Shown piece by piece: positions 23,582 to 34,161 of a stretch of DNA of 43,204 bases; within the stretch, counting starts at the first letter, position 1, and each line of letters begins with the position of its first letter. A program made the translations under genes and the position numbers. Location of the stretch: the NCBI GenBank assembly GCA_012719645.1, contig JAAXZX010000069.1, positions 1 through 43,204 of the forward strand. The letters are read 5' to 3'. Source of the DNA: Clostridiaceae bacterium. Its GTDB lineage: Bacteria; Bacillota; Clostridia; DSM-8532. The notes beneath the pieces were generated by a model. That model was not told where the DNA came from, did no database searches, and was given only the letters and a program-made list of their open reading frames with translations.

Positions 23582-24928
23582 ATGCAAATGACAAAAGACC
23601 AGGAAAGGAACAAACCGAAAGGAATAAGCAAACCGGGTAAAAAGAAGAGAAGGCGCAGGAGGCTGTTCAGCCTGCTGGTCCTTGTTCTGGTTATCATTTA
23701 CATGCCTGCCCTTTGGAACTGGCTCTTTTCATCAAGCACCGAGATCGCGGTCATCAGGAGCGATACCCTTGAGGTTTCCACGCCGCTGACATGTGTATTC
23801 GTGAGGAAAGAACAGCTTCTCATATCTCCGGGATCAGGCTATCTCGTTCCCACGGTACCCTATGGCGAAAAGGTCGGCGCGAACCAGGAGATCGCAACCC
23901 TGATAAGCAGGGAAATGCGCGATATAGTTGAGAATTACAGGCAGATGGAAATTGAGCTTCTAAAGCGCGTGATCAGCGAATATGAAACCTCCGCCGGAAG
24001 CGAAAGGAAGATATGGGAGGAAGCCATCGAAAAGCAGATCGGCAAGCTGGCCGATTTTTCCAATTCCGGGGACCTGAGCGACCTGGGTTCGGTGAGGAAC
24101 TCCATGGACCGGGTCCTTGAAGCCAGGGCGCGCACCATCCTTGAGAACCTCGGTTCCGACTCGCGGTTCGCACGTGAGAAGGAGGAACTGGAAAGGCTGA
24201 AGAACAGCCAGGCCAAATCCATCGCGAGCGTCATTTCCCCTGCTTCTGGCGTTATTTCCTACTATTGCGACGGGTACGAGAGCTGGACGCCTGAAAACAG
24301 GTATTCCATTACCATCAGGGATATCGACGGGGCGGTTGCTGATGAAACCGGTTCGGAGGGATGGATTACCCCCACCGAGATAGAGGTGAAGTCCCAGGGG
24401 CAATACGGGAAGCTGGTAACAAACGACGAAGCCTGGATTGTGTTCTATATCTCCAAGAACATGGCCGAAGACCTCAAGATCCAGTTTGAAAAGCACAAGA
24501 TGAACCAAAAGCAGCTTGAGCTCCAGGTTGAGATTGACGGGCTCAACAGCCGCATCCCGGTTGTTATAGAAGGGTTCGGGGAGAGCGAGGGCGACAGATG
24601 CGTGGTCGTCGCCAGCATGAACCGGTATATCGAGCTTACCATGGATATGCGCGCCGTTAAGGGGGATCTTATCGTACAGAGCGTCACGGGGATGAAGGTG
24701 CCCGTTGAGAGCCTTGTGAACATCAATCCCGTGGACCAGACGGCGGACATAATAGTCATAGACATGAGCAAGGCCCGTTACAGGCGCGTACGAATCCTGG
24801 CGAAGCAGGACTATTACGCCATCATAGAGAACCTGCCTGAGGCGGCGGAAGAAGAGCTTGTAAACATCTTCGACCTCTACATAGTCGATCCGAGAAACAT
24901 TGAAGAGGGACAGGTGATTGACCAGTGA
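23582..24928 (+). CDS. HlyD-like membrane-anchored protein
   Basis: The 448-residue protein has a Lys/Arg-rich N-terminus, one TM helix (about residues 28-48) and an extracytoplasmic part. That part contains a split barrel-sandwich (lipoyl-like) domain (ISPGSGYLVPTVPYGEKVGANQEIATL, then SPASGVISYYCDGYE) interrupted by a helical hairpin (about 110-215), then a C-terminal beta region. This is HlyD/membrane-fusion architecture, but no ABC transporter is adjacent. Its stop overlaps the yggS start (GTGA). In Clostridia a protein of this type sits beside yggS-sepF, suggesting a cell-envelope or division role. GGAGGT lies upstream; ATG 23582 or 23588 could be used. Confidence 0.8.
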   Translation: MQMTKDQERNKPKGISKPGKKKRRRRRLFSLLVLVLVIIYMPALWNWLFSSSTEIAVIRSDTLEVSTPLTCVFVRKEQLLISPGSGYLVPTVPYGEKVGANQEIATLISREMRDIVENYRQMEIELLKRVISEYETSAGSERKIWEEAIEKQIGKLADFSNSGDLSDLGSVRNSMDRVLEARARTILENLGSDSRFAREKEELERLKNSQAKSIASVISPASGVISYYCDGYESWTPENRYSITIRDIDGAVADETGSEGWITPTEIEVKSQGQYGKLVTNDEAWIVFYISKNMAEDLKIQFEKHKMNQKQLELQVEIDGLNSRIPVVIEGFGESEGDRCVVVASMNRYIELTMDMRAVKGDLIVQSVTGMKVPVESLVNINPVDQTADIIVIDMSKARYRRVRILAKQDYYAIIENLPEAAEEELVNIFDLYIVDPRNIEEGQVIDQ

Positions 24929-25626
24929 TCCGGGATAACGCACAGCTTAAGGAGAATCTTGAATCGGTAAAAAGCAGGATCCGTGACGCGGCATTACGAT
25001 CGGGACGCAATCCGGACGACATTCTGCTTGTTGGTGTTACGAAAACCGTGGAGCCCGATATAATGATGCAGGCATATGACCTCGGGCTTGCCGAATTCGG
25101 CGAAAACAGAGTTCAGGAGTTTATCAGAAAGGCCGATATAATTAACAGGGAATGCCACTGGCATATTATCGGACGCCTGCAGACCAACAAGGTGAAATAC
25201 CTGGACAACCGGGTAAGCCTGATCCATTCCCTGGATAGAATGGAACTTGCCCTGGCGCTCCAGGCCAGAGGCGAGAAAACAGGCAGGGTCTGGGATGTCC
25301 TGGTGCAGGTGAACGTATCGGGTGAAGAAACCAAAGCAGGGGTTTCCCCGAAAGATTTGAAAGATTTTGTTAGTGCAGTGGTAAAACTGGGTAATATTCA
25401 TGTTAAGGGACTGATGACCATTGCCCCTTATACTGAGGACCCGGAAGAGGTACGGTGGGTTTTCAGGGAATTAAGCAAATTGGCTGTTGACATGCAGAGG
25501 GAAAAAAAAGAAAATATGAGTATGGAATTTCTTTCAATGGGCATGAGCAACGACTTTGAGATTGCCATTGAAGAAGGCGCCAACATTGTCCGGATAGGCA
25601 GCGCTATTTTCGGTGAAAGGACCTGA
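24925..25626 (+). CDS. yggS: YggS-family PLP homeostasis protein
   Basis: The 233-residue TIM-barrel protein has the PLP lysine at K40 (LLVGVTKT), the FGENRVQE motif near residue 58, HIIGRLQTNKVKYL near residue 80 and the phosphate-binding MSNDFEIAIEEGANIVRIGSAIFG at the C-terminus. Members bind PLP without catalysing a reaction and maintain amino-acid/PLP balance. The GTG start overlaps the upstream TGA. It lies 44 nt before sepF, a widespread Gram-positive arrangement. Confidence 0.95.
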   Translation: MIRDNAQLKENLESVKSRIRDAALRSGRNPDDILLVGVTKTVEPDIMMQAYDLGLAEFGENRVQEFIRKADIINRECHWHIIGRLQTNKVKYLDNRVSLIHSLDRMELALALQARGEKTGRVWDVLVQVNVSGEETKAGVSPKDLKDFVSAVVKLGNIHVKGLMTIAPYTEDPEEVRWVFRELSKLAVDMQREKKENMSMEFLSMGMSNDFEIAIEEGANIVRIGSAIFGERT

Positions 25627-25670
25627 CTGCCGACCGGTTATTTTACACAAGAGAACTGGAGGAAGATACG

Positions 25671-26123
25671 ATGGCTAAAGCGCTTGAGAAGTTTCTGAAT
25701 TTTGTGGGCTGGGAGTCCACCCAGGACGACGAGGAAGACTACTATGATGACGATGTGGTGGATAATGTGCCCCAGAGGCATGAACTCCAAACCACCCGCA
25801 AATCCAATCAGGGAAAAGTCCTCAGCATGCATAACAACAACAATCTGAAGGTTGTTGTCATGTCTCCTTCGAATATCCTTGAAGCCAGGGATCTTTGCGA
25901 CCATCTCAAATCCAACAAGCCAGTCATCATGAATGTGGAGAACGTGGAAACACCTCTTGCACAGAGGATGGTGGATTTCCTGAGCGGCGCTGTTTACTGC
26001 CTGGACGGTGATATTCAGAAGATTTCCAGCGGCATTTTCTTAGCCACGCCGGCCAGCATAGAAATCACAGGCGACCTGAAGGACGACCTGAAGAGTAAAG
26101 GTGTTTTCACCTGGGTAAAATAG
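25671..26123 (+). CDS. sepF: Cell division protein SepF
   Basis: The 150-residue protein has an N-terminal amphipathic membrane-binding helix (ALEKFLNFVGW), an acidic/variable linker (about residues 18-55) and the SepF core (about 58-145: KVVVMSPSNILEARDLCDHL, VIMNVENVETPLAQRMVDFLSGAVYCLDGDI, ISSGIFLATPASIEI). SepF anchors FtsZ filaments to the membrane. GGAGGAAG lies upstream of the ATG. Next to yggT and divIVA. Confidence 0.95.
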   Translation: MAKALEKFLNFVGWESTQDDEEDYYDDDVVDNVPQRHELQTTRKSNQGKVLSMHNNNNLKVVVMSPSNILEARDLCDHLKSNKPVIMNVENVETPLAQRMVDFLSGAVYCLDGDIQKISSGIFLATPASIEITGDLKDDLKSKGVFTWVK

Positions 26124-26127
26124 ACTG

Positions 26128-26400
26128 ATGACAGTTTTGCAGGCAGCCGGATTTGCGCTTCGTTCCGTTGTTTACGCAATGGAAGCTATTATCCTGCTGA
26201 GAGTGATTTGTGAGTTGGTAGTAGTTAAAAGAGATTCCGCGCCCATGAGGTTCATAGTTCAGGTTTCGGAACCTCTTTTAATTCCCGCAAGGAAGCTCCT
26301 GGCGAGCATATACCGGAAGAGCAGGATAAAGATGAGAATGGACCTGTCGCCGATAGTTGTGATGATTATCCTGTATCTCATCGTCCGCCTGCTCAGGTAG
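26128..26400 (+). CDS. yggT: YggT family membrane protein
   Basis: The 90-residue protein has two hydrophobic segments (VVYAMEAIILLRVICELV and SPIVVMIILYLIVRLL) separated by the family loop with PLLIPARKLL. YggT proteins are small membrane proteins of the division cluster with no defined activity. It starts 4 nt after sepF with no strong ribosome binding site, so it is likely translated by coupling. Confidence 0.9.
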   Translation: MTVLQAAGFALRSVVYAMEAIILLRVICELVVVKRDSAPMRFIVQVSEPLLIPARKLLASIYRKSRIKMRMDLSPIVVMIILYLIVRLLR

Positions 26401-26478
26401 AGGCTTGAGGGGCGCCGCAAAACGGTTGGTGGAAGAAGCTTATAGCTCGTGCTTATGACGCATTCGGGGGTGAACGGG

Positions 26479-26952
26479 TTGAATTTTACGCCAAACGACA
26501 TCCAAAACATTCTGTTCAAGCGTTCCTTGTTTGGTTTTAACCAGCTTCAGGTGGAGGATGTGCTGGATAAGATCGTCGAGGACCTGAGCGCCTATATCAG
26601 GGAGAACAACAAGCTGAAGGAGAAGGTCGAGGATATCCAGGACAAGCTCAATTACTACAGGAATATCGAGCAGACACTCCAGAACAGCCTGATAGTCGCC
26701 CAGCAGACCAGTGACGAAATTATCAGCAATGCCAGGAAAAACGCTGAGAATATCGTCAAGGAAGCCGAGCTTAACGCGCGGAAGATAATCGAGGACGCCA
26801 ACCATGAGGTGCTGTCCATTAAATTCGAATATGAAAGGCTGCAGCGCGAAGTGGAAGCCTACAGGACCAAGGTGGAGAGCATCATCAAGGCGCAGCTCCG
26901 GTCACTCAGGAACCTGGACGTCCAGGAAGAAGCGGAAAGCGAAGCCGTGTGA
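26479..26952 (+). CDS. divIVA: DivIVA-family protein
   Basis: The N-terminal FTPNDIQNILFKRSLFGFNQLQVEDVLDKIVEDL matches the DivIVA lipid-binding domain. Long coiled coils (about residues 35-145) follow. DivIVA proteins bind curved membranes at poles and septa. The family normally begins with Met just before (L/F)TP, so TTG 26479 with GGGGGTG upstream is preferred, giving 157 residues; GTG 26449 or ATG 26455 would add up to ten. ileS/lspA, its frequent neighbours, are absent and a terminator follows. Confidence 0.88.
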   Translation: MNFTPNDIQNILFKRSLFGFNQLQVEDVLDKIVEDLSAYIRENNKLKEKVEDIQDKLNYYRNIEQTLQNSLIVAQQTSDEIISNARKNAENIVKEAELNARKIIEDANHEVLSIKFEYERLQREVEAYRTKVESIIKAQLRSLRNLDVQEEAESEAV

Positions 26953-26978
26953 AGCGGCGTTCAATAATAAATGGGAAG

Positions 26979-27014
26979 AAAGAGGATGGTTCCCGGCGGG
27001 ATATCCTCTTTTTT
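26979..27014 (+). terminator. Terminator of the sepF-yggT-divIVA transcript
   Basis: AAAGAGGAT/ATCCTCTTT 9-bp stem with a 15-nt loop, ending in TTTTTT overall. Confidence 0.85.
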
Positions 27015-27076
27015 AGTGCCGTCAATTTTATGTTTTCAACACGATCAAACCTGTTTTTCATAACCGCTGGATATTC

Positions 27077-27105
27077 TTGACATTCTCTGACCTTGATATT
27101 ATCAT
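27077..27105 (+). promoter_or_regulatory. Promoter of htpG
   Basis: TTGACA (27077-27082), 17-nt spacer and TATCAT (27100-27105). No CIRCE-type inverted repeat is present, so HrcA control is not indicated. Confidence 0.75.
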
Positions 27106-27147
27106 ATTTCATGTGTCTACCAAATAGTTTTCAGAGGTGATCGGACA

Positions 27148-29028
27148 GTGATACAGGAAAAAGGCAGTCTTTCCATCCAGACCGAGAACATCTTTCCCAT
27201 AATAAAGAAATGGCTCTATTCGGAAAAGGATATCTTCATCAGGGAACTGATATCCAACTCGGCCGATGCCATCAGCAAGCTTAAAAAGCTTTCGGACATG
27301 GGTGAAGCCAAACTTGAGGACGGCTTCAAGCCCAGGATAGAGGTTATCCTGGACAAGGAGAACCAAACCTTAAGCATAGACGACAACGGCATCGGCATGA
27401 CGGCCGAAGAGGTGAAAAAGTACATCAACCAGATAGCCTTTTCGGGTGTTAAGGACTTTATCGAAAAGTACCATGACAAGACCGACGACCAGCAGATCAT
27501 AGGGCATTTCGGCCTTGGGTTCTATTCCTCCTTCATGGTGGCCGAGAGGGTCTATATCGACACCCTTTCATACATGGAGGGCGCCGAGGCTGTGCGCTGG
27601 GAAAGCGGCGGCGACGCCGACTATTCCATGGATGCGTCGGACCGCAGGGAAAGGGGCACCAGGGTAACCCTCAAGCTGGACAATGATTCCCAGGAATTCC
27701 TTGATCCCTGGAAGCTGAAGGATATCATCAGGAAGTATTTCCAGTTTCTCCAGTACGAGATCTGGTTCAGAGAGATCCCCGAAAAGGACGACAAGAAGGA
27801 CGACAAGCCCATCAACGATACAAACCCGCTGTGGCTCAAGAACCCAAGGGAGTGCACCGACGAGGAGTACAAAAAGTTCTACCACCAGGTCTTTACCGAT
27901 TTCAACGACCCGCTGTTCTGGATCCATATTAATATGGACTATCCCTTCAACATGAAGGGGATCATCTATTTCCCCAAGCTGCGTCACGAGTTTGACACCC
28001 TGGAGGGGAAGATCAAGCTGTACTATAACCAGGTGTTTGTGGCGGACAACATAAAGGAGGTTATCCCCGAGTTCCTTCTGCTGCTGAAGGGCTGCCTGGA
28101 CTGTCCCGACCTTCCGCTTAATGTTTCCAGGAGCTACCTGCAGAACGAGGGCTACGCGGAGAAGATATCGAACCATATAACCAAGAAGGTGGCGGACAAG
28201 CTCCAGCTTCTCTTTAAAAAGGACAGGGAAGGTTATAATAAGTATTGGGACGATATCCACCCCTTTGTAAAATACGGATGCCTCCGCGAGGAGAAATTCT
28301 ACGACAGGGTGAAGGATATCCTGATCTACAAGACCATCTGCGACAAGTATGTCACCCTGGACGAGTACCTGAAGCCCCAGGAGGGCAAGGATGAGAAGAA
28401 GGTGTACTATGTCGGCGACGAGAAGCAGCAGGCACAGTACATCAGGATGTTCAAAGACAACAACCTGGATGCCGTAATACTGAATACCCTTATCGACACC
28501 CATTTCATATCCTTCATGGAGTCAAAGCTGGACAAGGTTAAATTCCTCAGCGTCGACTCCGATATCAGCGGGGATATGAAGGATGACGGCAAGGAGCCGG
28601 ACGAGAAGGAAAAGAAGAAGATACTTGAAGAAAGCGAAAAGGTCTTCAGGGAGGCAACTTCAAAGGATAGCCTGAAGGTTAACGTTGAAAGCCTTAAAAA
28701 TAAAACTATCCCCGCCATCATGCTGCTTTCCGAGGAGTCAAGGCGATTCAGGGAGATGGCCAGGAGTTTCGGCGGGAACTTCAATGCCGACCTGTTCCAG
28801 GGCGAGGAAACACTGGTCCTGAACATGAACAATCCCATCATACCCAACATCATCAAGCTGTACGGGGATGAGAAGAGGAAGGGCGACGCGCTCCTTGCGG
28901 CAAGCTTCATTTACGACCTTGCCGTCCTCAACCACAGGCAGCTTGACCCGGAGAGCATGGTAAAATTCATTGAGAAGAGCAATGATATCCTTGGCAGGGT
29001 GACCGGGTCCGGCAAGGAAGAAGAGTAA
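27148..29028 (+). CDS. htpG: Molecular chaperone HtpG (bacterial Hsp90)
   Basis: The 626-residue protein is full length. The N-terminal GHKL ATPase domain (1-215) shows FIRELISNSADAISKL, DNGIGMT and GHFGLGFYSSFMV. The middle domain (about 225-500) has the SRSYLQNEG catalytic-loop Arg, and the C-terminal dimerisation domain follows, with no MEEVD tail, as usual in bacteria. A charged insert (EKDDKKDDKP) links the N and middle domains. GTG 27148 with AGAGGTGA 7 nt upstream is the start. Confidence 0.96.
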   Translation: MIQEKGSLSIQTENIFPIIKKWLYSEKDIFIRELISNSADAISKLKKLSDMGEAKLEDGFKPRIEVILDKENQTLSIDDNGIGMTAEEVKKYINQIAFSGVKDFIEKYHDKTDDQQIIGHFGLGFYSSFMVAERVYIDTLSYMEGAEAVRWESGGDADYSMDASDRRERGTRVTLKLDNDSQEFLDPWKLKDIIRKYFQFLQYEIWFREIPEKDDKKDDKPINDTNPLWLKNPRECTDEEYKKFYHQVFTDFNDPLFWIHINMDYPFNMKGIIYFPKLRHEFDTLEGKIKLYYNQVFVADNIKEVIPEFLLLLKGCLDCPDLPLNVSRSYLQNEGYAEKISNHITKKVADKLQLLFKKDREGYNKYWDDIHPFVKYGCLREEKFYDRVKDILIYKTICDKYVTLDEYLKPQEGKDEKKVYYVGDEKQQAQYIRMFKDNNLDAVILNTLIDTHFISFMESKLDKVKFLSVDSDISGDMKDDGKEPDEKEKKKILEESEKVFREATSKDSLKVNVESLKNKTIPAIMLLSEESRRFREMARSFGGNFNADLFQGEETLVLNMNNPIIPNIIKLYGDEKRKGDALLAASFIYDLAVLNHRQLDPESMVKFIEKSNDILGRVTGSGKEEE

Positions 29029-29092
29029 CACGCGGCCGGTAAAAGATGCGGCGGCAGATGTCAGGCGCTGACAGGGCAGAAAAGAGGCGTTT

Positions 29093-30118
29093 ATGAAACT
29101 TAAGGACTTCTGGTATCCGCTTCCCAGCGAACTTATAGCACAGCATCCCACAGAAAGGCGTGACCAGTCACGCCTTATTGTATTGGACAGGAAAGAAAAG
29201 AGCATAACCCACAGGACCTTCCGTGACATACAGGAATACCTCGTGAAGGGCGATTGCCTGGTTATCAACAATACCCGGGTTATCCCGGCACGGCTCCTGG
29301 GAGAGAAAGAGGGTACCGGGGGAAAGATAGAGTTTGTCCTGTTAAAAAGGCTGGAAAACGATACCTGGGAGGTCATCCTGAAGCCGGGGCGACGTGCCAG
29401 GGTCGGGAGCCGATTTGTTTTCGGGGACGGAAGGCTCAGGGCCGAGATACTGAAGATAGTGGATGGGGGAAACCGCATCGTAAGGTTCTTCTATGACGGG
29501 GTCTTTGAAGAGGTGCTGGACCAGGTTGGCATCGTGCCGCTTCCGCCCTATATCACCGAGGAACTGGAGGACAAGGAGCGCTACCAGACCGTTTATTCCA
29601 GGATAAACGGGTCCGCGGCCGCGCCGACTGCCGGGCTCCACTTTACCGAGGAACTGCTGGAGCAAATAAAGGCAAAAGGGGTGGAGGTGGCCGAGGTTAC
29701 CCTCCATGTGGGTCTTGGGACATTCAGGCCTGTCAAGGTGGAAAACATCGAGGAGCACCACATGCACAAGGAATACTACAGTATTTCGGAGCAGGCATGC
29801 GAGACCATCAACCGGGCGCGCAAAAGCGGAAACAGGGTGATTGCCGTGGGCACCACCAGCGTCCGGGTGCTTGAAACCGCTGCCGACGACAGTGGGTTTG
29901 TCCGCCCGGGACAGGGCGAAACCGATATCTTCATCTATCCCGGCTACAGGTTCAAGGCCATCGACGGGTTGATTACCAACTTCCATCTTCCCGAATCAAC
30001 CCTCATAATGCTGGTTTGCGCCTTCGCAGGCCGGGATTTCATAATGGAGGCATACAAGGAGGCCATAGACAGAAGATACCGCTTTTTCAGCTTTGGAGAC
30101 GCCATGTTTATATATTAG
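29093..30118 (+). CDS. queA: S-adenosylmethionine:tRNA ribosyltransferase-isomerase
   Basis: The 341-residue QueA transfers and isomerises the ribosyl part of SAM onto preQ1-modified tRNA, giving epoxyqueuosine. Typical blocks are [56 protein letters not shown] and [18 protein letters not shown]. It works after Tgt in queuosine synthesis. tgt follows after one inserted membrane-protein gene that has its own promoter. Confidence 0.95.
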   Translation: MKLKDFWYPLPSELIAQHPTERRDQSRLIVLDRKEKSITHRTFRDIQEYLVKGDCLVINNTRVIPARLLGEKEGTGGKIEFVLLKRLENDTWEVILKPGRRARVGSRFVFGDGRLRAEILKIVDGGNRIVRFFYDGVFEEVLDQVGIVPLPPYITEELEDKERYQTVYSRINGSAAAPTAGLHFTEELLEQIKAKGVEVAEVTLHVGLGTFRPVKVENIEEHHMHKEYYSISEQACETINRARKSGNRVIAVGTTSVRVLETAADDSGFVRPGQGETDIFIYPGYRFKAIDGLITNFHLPESTLIMLVCAFAGRDFIMEAYKEAIDRRYRFFSFGDAMFIY

Positions 30119-30174
30119 TTCTAATCCATTTCTAATGGGCGTTATATTGTTTTATCATCAAACGGCGGTATAAT
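30119..30174 (+). promoter_or_regulatory. Tandem TCTAAT boxes plus promoter of the LiaF-like gene
   Basis: TCTAAT at 30120-30125 and 30131-30136 within TTCTAAT-N5-TCTAATGG. They are followed by TTGTTT (30147-30152), a 16-nt spacer and TATAAT (30169-30174). The first box lies exactly 49 nt before the -10 box, as at 17832/17881. The boxes begin immediately at the end of queA (stop 30116-30118). Confidence 0.7.
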
Positions 30175-30205
30175 GCTGTCATAGAAATAGCGGAGGCGGT
30201 GCTCC

Positions 30206-30883
30206 ATGAATAACAGGAAGTATTTGACAGGCGTTTTGCTGGTGGTTTTGGGAATTTTCATAATACTGGGGAATGTAGGCATACTGGACATGTCCTGGCT
30301 GTTCAGGCTGTCCTGGCCCACGATAATGCTGGTGATTTCCGCGTTCTTCTTCCTGGGATACGCATCGAGGCGCCCTTACGGCGCAGGGCTGCTGGTTCCC
30401 GGAGGAATACTCTTCACACTGGGTATCACGTTCCTGCTTGGTGAAATATTCGGCTACAGGCTGTTATGGCCTGGATTCATCGCGGCTCCGGCCGTGGGTA
30501 TTCTACTGTTGTACCTGTATGGCTCGAGATCAAGCGGCCTGCTGGTTCCCGTAGGAATATTGCTGAGCATCGCCAGCATATGCTTTATCTCGGAACTGTT
30601 CGGCATATGGCAGGTTACCTGGCCGGGATTCGTCCTGGCGCCCGCTGTGGGCCTCTTCCTTATGTATATTGCCGATAACCAGAGAAGCAGCGCGTTGCTG
30701 ATCCCGATCTTCATACTGACGTTTGTATCCGTGGTCATGTTTACTTTCACACTGTTCTCTTTCCGCGGATTCACGGAAATGCTCAAGTATTTATTCGGAG
30801 GCGTGCTGATCCTGGGAGGCATAATCACCATCCTGAAAAAACCGGCTCGCAGGGATTCCTACAACCGCGACGATCAAATGTAG
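30206..30883 (+). CDS. Multi-TM membrane protein with LiaI/LiaF-like TM region
   Basis: The 225-residue protein has about seven TM helices in repeated pairs. Each pair carries a Leu-Trp-Pro-(Gly/Thr) type turn (RLSWPTIML, LLWPGFIAAPAVGILLLYLYGSRSSGLLVP, VTWPGFVLAPAVGLFLMYIADNQRSSALLIP), showing internal duplication. The pattern resembles the LiaI-LiaF-like TM domain (DUF5668) of envelope-stress proteins; the extracellular toastrack domain of true LiaF is absent. It interrupts queA-tgt, with its own promoter and terminator. Shared operator-like boxes link it to the two-component operon at 17.9-21.2 kb. Function unknown. Confidence 0.8.
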   Translation: MNNRKYLTGVLLVVLGIFIILGNVGILDMSWLFRLSWPTIMLVISAFFFLGYASRRPYGAGLLVPGGILFTLGITFLLGEIFGYRLLWPGFIAAPAVGILLLYLYGSRSSGLLVPVGILLSIASICFISELFGIWQVTWPGFVLAPAVGLFLMYIADNQRSSALLIPIFILTFVSVVMFTFTLFSFRGFTEMLKYLFGGVLILGGIITILKKPARRDSYNRDDQM

Positions 30884-30886
30884 AAT

Positions 30887-30951
30887 AAAAGCAGGGTTAT
30901 TTCGGGCTCCCGGATACGGGTATGGGAGCTGCGGGGGAAACCCTGCTTTTT
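30887..30951 (+). terminator. Branched terminator after the LiaF-like gene
   Basis: A 12-bp outer stem AAAAGCAGGGTT/AACCCTGCTTTT encloses a GCTCCC/GGGAGC inner hairpin and ends in TTTTT. Confidence 0.85.
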
Positions 30952-31023
30952 GTATTGCAGGATATCGCAAATCGCGGTGAGCCGGGCGAAGCCTGTATTT
31001 GTCTGCAAATATGCAAAACGTGG

Positions 31024-31029
31024 TATAAT
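31024..31029 (+). promoter_or_regulatory. Extended -10 promoter of tgt
   Basis: TATAAT preceded by TGG; the -35 region (31001-31007, TCTGCA) is poor. It lies 38 nt before the tgt start. Confidence 0.6.
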
Positions 31030-31055
31030 ATCATCATCTGTCAACTTCGTTTTGA

Positions 31056-32189
<1,134 letters not shown>

Positions 32190-32246
32190 ACGGCCGTCAG
32201 AGTTTCGGGGAAATCATTGCGGATGTGCAATAATATGCCGAAATCA

Positions 32247-32275
32247 TTGCTAATCAGCAGCAGATAATGTATAAT
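32247..32275 (+). promoter_or_regulatory. Promoter of yajC
   Basis: TTGCTA (32247-32252), exact 17-nt spacer and TATAAT (32270-32275). An 11-nt direct repeat GAAATCATTGC (32210-32220 and 32240-32250) overlaps the -35 region and could be an operator. Confidence 0.7.
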
Positions 32276-32333
32276 AAACCGTGACATTCAAATTGGATCG
32301 TTACTTAAGATATTAATTTAGGAGGTTAACCAT

Positions 32334-32684
32334 ATGCAATTTCTCTTACCTTTTTTAGCGGAGGCTGCTGCCGATATCGATCCCAACGCAACCGGGGCTG
32401 AGCTGACGGGCGCTTCGTCCATATGGTCGCTGCTCATAATCGTAGTCCCGCTGATTCTCATGTATGTGATCCTCATCGTGCCGCAGCGCAGGAGAGACAA
32501 GAAAATGCGCGACCTGATCAACAGCGCCATCGTTGGGGACGAGATCGTTACCATCGGCGGTTTATGCGGTAAGATTGTAAATATCAAGGACGATGAGATT
32601 ACCTTTGAATCCAGCATAGAACGCACAAAGATCACCATCAAGAAGTGGGGGATCAAGGAGGTTAAGAAACCCATCCAGTCATGA
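32334..32684 (+). CDS. yajC: Preprotein translocase subunit YajC
   Basis: The 116-residue protein has one TM helix (about residues 32-50, SLLIIVVPLILMYVILIVP) followed by the family block QRRRDKKMRDLINSAIVGDEIVTIGGLCGKI. YajC is an accessory part of the Sec-YidC machinery. TTAGGAGGT lies upstream of the ATG. secD/secF do not follow, which is less usual. Confidence 0.94.
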   Translation: MQFLLPFLAEAAADIDPNATGAELTGASSIWSLLIIVVPLILMYVILIVPQRRRDKKMRDLINSAIVGDEIVTIGGLCGKIVNIKDDEITFESSIERTKITIKKWGIKEVKKPIQS

Positions 32685-32870
32685 TGGCGCAGCTTCTGCA
32701 TAAGAGGCGTGTTGGACATCATTGGGCATTCATGTGAATCTTCGCACAGACTATTACGAGTCCCCGGCATGATTTCCGGGGATTCGATGTATAAGGGCGT
32801 TTATTGATATATGCACAGCCCGGGGCTTTGACGGGCTCCGGGAGAAATGCGCCGGAAGGGAAGGCAGGCC

Positions 32871-33395
32871 ATGGAAAAGAAGGAACGGGATTACCTTGCG
32901 GTAGGAAAGATCGTAAACACCCACGGTATCAGGGGGGAGCTTCGGGTCATCCCCATGACATCGGATATATCGAGGTTTGATTACCTGCTCTACACCTGGA
33001 TCAGGGTGGACGGAAAGCTTAAGGAGTACAGGGTGTCAAAGGTCCGGTACCATAAGCAGTTTGTCCTTGTGAAGCTCCAGGGCGTCGACAGCATGACCGA
33101 CGCCGAGGCCCTGAAGGGTTGCGAACTCCTTGTGGACAGGCAGAACGCCAGGCCCCTGGAGGAAGATGAGTACTTTATCTGTGACCTAATAGGCATGAAG
33201 GTATACGAGGAGGACAGGCTGCTGGGCGAGCTGACCGAGGTTCTTGAGACCGGCAGCAATGACGTGTATGTGGTAACCGGCGAGGATAAGAAGGAGATCC
33301 TGGTCCCCGCCCTGAAACAGGTTGTAACCTTGGTTGACCTAAAGAATAAAAGTATGCAGGTAAAGCTGCCGGAGGGTTTGCTGGATGAGGTTTGA
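32871..33395 (+). CDS. rimM: Ribosome maturation factor RimM
   Basis: The 174-residue protein has the N-terminal RimM barrel ([29 protein letters not shown]) and the C-terminal PRC-barrel ([31 protein letters not shown]). It helps 16S rRNA/30S head maturation. ATG 32871 with GGAAGGGAAGG upstream is chosen over ATG 32847. It overlaps trmD by 11 nt. rpsP and the KH-domain gene usually found before it are missing here. Confidence 0.95.
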   Translation: MEKKERDYLAVGKIVNTHGIRGELRVIPMTSDISRFDYLLYTWIRVDGKLKEYRVSKVRYHKQFVLVKLQGVDSMTDAEALKGCELLVDRQNARPLEEDEYFICDLIGMKVYEEDRLLGELTEVLETGSNDVYVVTGEDKKEILVPALKQVVTLVDLKNKSMQVKLPEGLLDEV

Positions 33396-34161
33396 CATAC
33401 TGACACTCTTCCCGGAGAGCATAGACCGGTTTCTCAACGAAAGCATCATAGGCCGGGCCAGGGAAAAGGGAATCCTGGATATCCGCACCGTTAATATAAG
33501 GGACTTTTCGGAGGACAAGCACAGGAAGACCGACGACTATCCCTATGGCGGCGGAAGCGGCATGGTAATGACTCCCCAGCCGATCTACGATGCCTGGAAA
33601 AGCATAGTGGAAGAAGCCGGGTACAGGCCGAAGACCATTTACATGAGTCCCCAGGGAAGGCTGTTCAACCAGGAGATCGCCCGGGAACTGAAGGAAGAGA
33701 AGCACATAATCATCCTGTGCGGTCATTACGAGGGCGTGGACGAGCGGGTCCTCGAGGAGATTGTTGACGACGAGATATCCATCGGCGATTATGTCCTGAC
33801 AGGCGGGGAACTGCCTGCCATGGTGCTTATAGATTGCGTATCCCGGCTGGTGGACGGGGTTTTGGGAGCCAAGGACGCCTATGCGAATGAATCCCATTAT
33901 GACGGGCTCCTGGAGTATCCCCAGTACACCCGCCCGCCTGAGTTCATGGGAAGAAAGGTGCCGGAGGTTCTGCTTTCCGGGCACCATGCGAATATAGAGA
34001 AATGGCGTTATCTGCAGATGCTGGAGAGGACAAAAGCGAGGCGGCCGGACCTCTTCGCCATCTATGAGGAAAAAAACAGGGACAGGGTGATGGAGGCCTA
34101 CGGCCTTCTGCCCAGGAAAAGAAGACGGAAAAAACCTGACGGGGAGAGCCATGGTGAATAA
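33385..34161 (+). CDS. trmD: tRNA (guanine37-N1)-methyltransferase
   Basis: The 258-residue SPOUT methyltransferase shows [38 protein letters not shown], the knot block [18 protein letters not shown] and [16 protein letters not shown]. It makes m1G37, which prevents frameshifting. The start lies inside rimM and the end overlaps rarA by 11 nt, so rimM-trmD-rarA is one tight operon. The Lys/Arg-rich C-terminus ([12 protein letters not shown]) lies within the overlap region. Confidence 0.96.
   Translation: MRFDILTLFPESIDRFLNESIIGRAREKGILDIRTVNIRDFSEDKHRKTDDYPYGGGSGMVMTPQPIYDAWKSIVEEAGYRPKTIYMSPQGRLFNQEIARELKEEKHIIILCGHYEGVDERVLEEIVDDEISIGDYVLTGGELPAMVLIDCVSRLVDGVLGAKDAYANESHYDGLLEYPQYTRPPEFMGRKVPEVLLSGHHANIEKWRYLQMLERTKARRPDLFAIYEEKNRDRVMEAYGLLPRKRRRKKPDGESHGE

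Noticed and set aside
26953-27147. CIRCE (HrcA) element before htpG
   Set aside because: No TTAGCACTC-N9-GAGTGCTAA inverted repeat; only a plain promoter is visible.
32758-32784. GAGTCCCCGG/CCGGGGATTC hairpin after yajC as terminator
   Set aside because: Strong stem but no following T-run in either direction; not called a terminator.
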